This document shows positions 5,977 through 6,648 of a DNA stretch of 6,648 bases, in pieces. The stretch is from positions 1 to 6,648 of the forward strand of contig JASLDM010000128.1 of the NCBI GenBank assembly GCA_030151565.1, written 5' to 3'. Position 1 is the first letter of the stretch; each line of letters starts with the position of its first letter. The position numbers were made by a program, and so were the translations under genes. The stretch comes from Flavobacterium sp. (GTDB taxonomy: Bacteria; Bacteroidota; Bacteroidia; Flavobacteriales; Flavobacteriaceae). Below the pieces are notes generated by a model that ran no database searches, had not been told where the DNA came from, and saw only the letters and a program-made list of their open reading frames with translations.

Positions 5977-6022
5977 TTTAAAGAAAAAAGAAGAGGAATT
6001 TGGAATGCCATTTTTCTTTAAA
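5977..6022. repeat. perfect 12-base inverted repeat, AT-rich
   Basis: TTTAAAGAAAAA (5977-5988) and TTTTTCTTTAAA (6011-6022) are exact reverse complements around a 22-base middle. It lies between the ppa terminator and the symporter leader, and its right arm overlaps the T-tract end of the terminator. The arms contain only one G:C pair, so it may be low-complexity sequence rather than a functional structure. Confidence 0.4.
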
Positions 6023-6050
6023 CAAAAAAAGCCACTATCTAGTGGCTTTT
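6021..6050 (-). terminator. intrinsic terminator of ppa
   Basis: AAAAGCCACT (6027-6036) pairs perfectly with AGTGGCTTTT (6041-6050) around a 4-base loop ATCT. On the minus strand the stem is followed by a T tract (from the A run at 6024-6030). It lies 22 bases past the ppa stop codon and should separate ppa from the symporter transcript. Confidence 0.88.
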
Positions 6051-6072
6051 AAAAGTATGTTTTTCAAACTGA

Positions 6073-6603
6073 TTAGAAGCGAATGCTAAATAATCCTTCT
6101 GGTTTGTTTTCAATATTATCAAAACGTTCTTTACATTCTTTGATCATTGCAATTGCTGCAGCTTTATCTCCGAAACCGTTTGTTGTAACTTTTTTGTTTT
6201 CTAAGTCTTTGTAAACTTTGAAGAAGTGTTCTACTTCTTTTTTGAAATGTGCATTAACGTCGTTAATGTCATTCATTTCACTCATAATAGGATCAGAAAC
6301 AGGTACGCAAAGAATTTTTTCGTCTGGACCTTTATCGTCTTCCATATAAAAAATTCCAACTGGTTTTACTTCAACAACCAATCCTGGAATTGAAGGTTCT
6401 GTAAACATTACTAAAACGTCTAGAGGATCTCCATCTAAAGCTAAAGTTTCTGGAATGAAACCGTAGTCTGCAGGGTAGCGCATTGCAGAATATAAAAGAC
6501 GGTCGAAACGCAATCTTTTTAAATCAAAATCATATTCGTATTTATTTCTACTTCCTGCTGGAATTTCAACAAAAGCGTCGAATGTTTCAAATGTATTTGC
6601 CAT
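6073..6603 (-). CDS. ppa: inorganic pyrophosphatase, family I
   Basis: A 176-residue soluble cytoplasmic enzyme that hydrolyses pyrophosphate to two phosphates with Mg2+, pulling forward nucleotide, protein and lipid synthesis. The length matches bacterial family I enzymes. Active-site residues are present: VEIPAGSRNKYEYD at 12-25 (Glu13, Lys21, Glu23), Arg35, YPADYGFIP at 43-51, the signature DGDPLDV at 57-63 with the metal-binding Asp57, Asp59 and Asp62, and the MEDDKGPDEK segment (87-96) carrying the further metal-binding aspartates. The start at 6603 is the expected one, giving MANTFETFDAFVEIP. It is a single-gene unit as far as visible: its upstream region runs off the right edge (45 bases, no convincing promoter seen) and its own terminator lies 22 bases past the stop. 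Confidence 0.96.
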   Translation of the reverse strand: MANTFETFDAFVEIPAGSRNKYEYDFDLKRLRFDRLLYSAMRYPADYGFIPETLALDGDPLDVLVMFTEPSIPGLVVEVKPVGIFYMEDDKGPDEKILCVPVSDPIMSEMNDINDVNAHFKKEVEHFFKVYKDLENKKVTTNGFGDKAAAIAMIKECKERFDNIENKPEGLFSIRF

Positions 6604-6648
6604 AATTAAATGTTTAGTATCTTAATCTATTTCAAAATGATTGCAAAA

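Noticed and set aside
1..6648. CRISPR array, insertion sequence, phage, toxin-antitoxin or defence genes
   Set aside because: No regularly spaced repeats, transposase, integrase or defence domains are visible on either strand; the genes are recognisable core functions.

Overview
The window is a low-GC chromosomal segment that looks like a member of the Bacteroidota, most likely a flavobacterium (Flavobacteriaceae). The pointers are the presence of PorT, a type IX secretion protein restricted to this phylum; a TamA-like outer-membrane protein made as a lipoprotein (TamL type); several upstream sequences matching the Bacteroidota -7 promoter element TAnnTTTG; and the lack of clear Shine-Dalgarno sequences. 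The genus cannot be set from the sequence alone.

Left part (1-2991) is a cell-envelope and housekeeping cluster. The 5' third of tamL leaves the window at the left edge on the minus strand. A SpoU/TrmH-family RNA methyltransferase gene is divergent from it (start codons 38 bases apart) and converges on porT, overlapping it by 14 bases at the 3' ends. porT follows ubiE/menG (menaquinone methyltransferase) on the minus strand with one base between stop and start, so the two form a tightly coupled operon. TamL (outer-membrane assembly) and PorT (type IX secretion/gliding) both act at the outer membrane.

Middle part (2974-3887): a small secreted DUF302 protein gene is divergent from ubiE. It is followed by about 370 bases without a convincing gene, which hold an imperfect inverted repeat and a frame broken by one stop codon, and end in a strong bidirectional terminator.

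Right part (3888-6603), all minus strand: inorganic pyrophosphatase (ppa) with its own terminator, then an alanine/glycine:cation symporter and a GNAT acetyltransferase separated by 35 bases and probably cotranscribed, ending at the terminator at 3845-3886. A 158-base spacer between ppa and the symporter gene holds the ppa terminator, an AT-rich inverted repeat and a hairpin in the likely symporter leader.

I see no mobile element, CRISPR array, tRNA or rRNA, and no evidence for an undescribed multi-gene system. Most of the window is ordinary core genome. The items most worth a second look are the non-ATG start and face-to-face promoter arrangement at tamL/trmH, the ubiE-porT coupling, the atypical DUF302 protein, and the structured spacers at 3516-3887 and 5915-6072.
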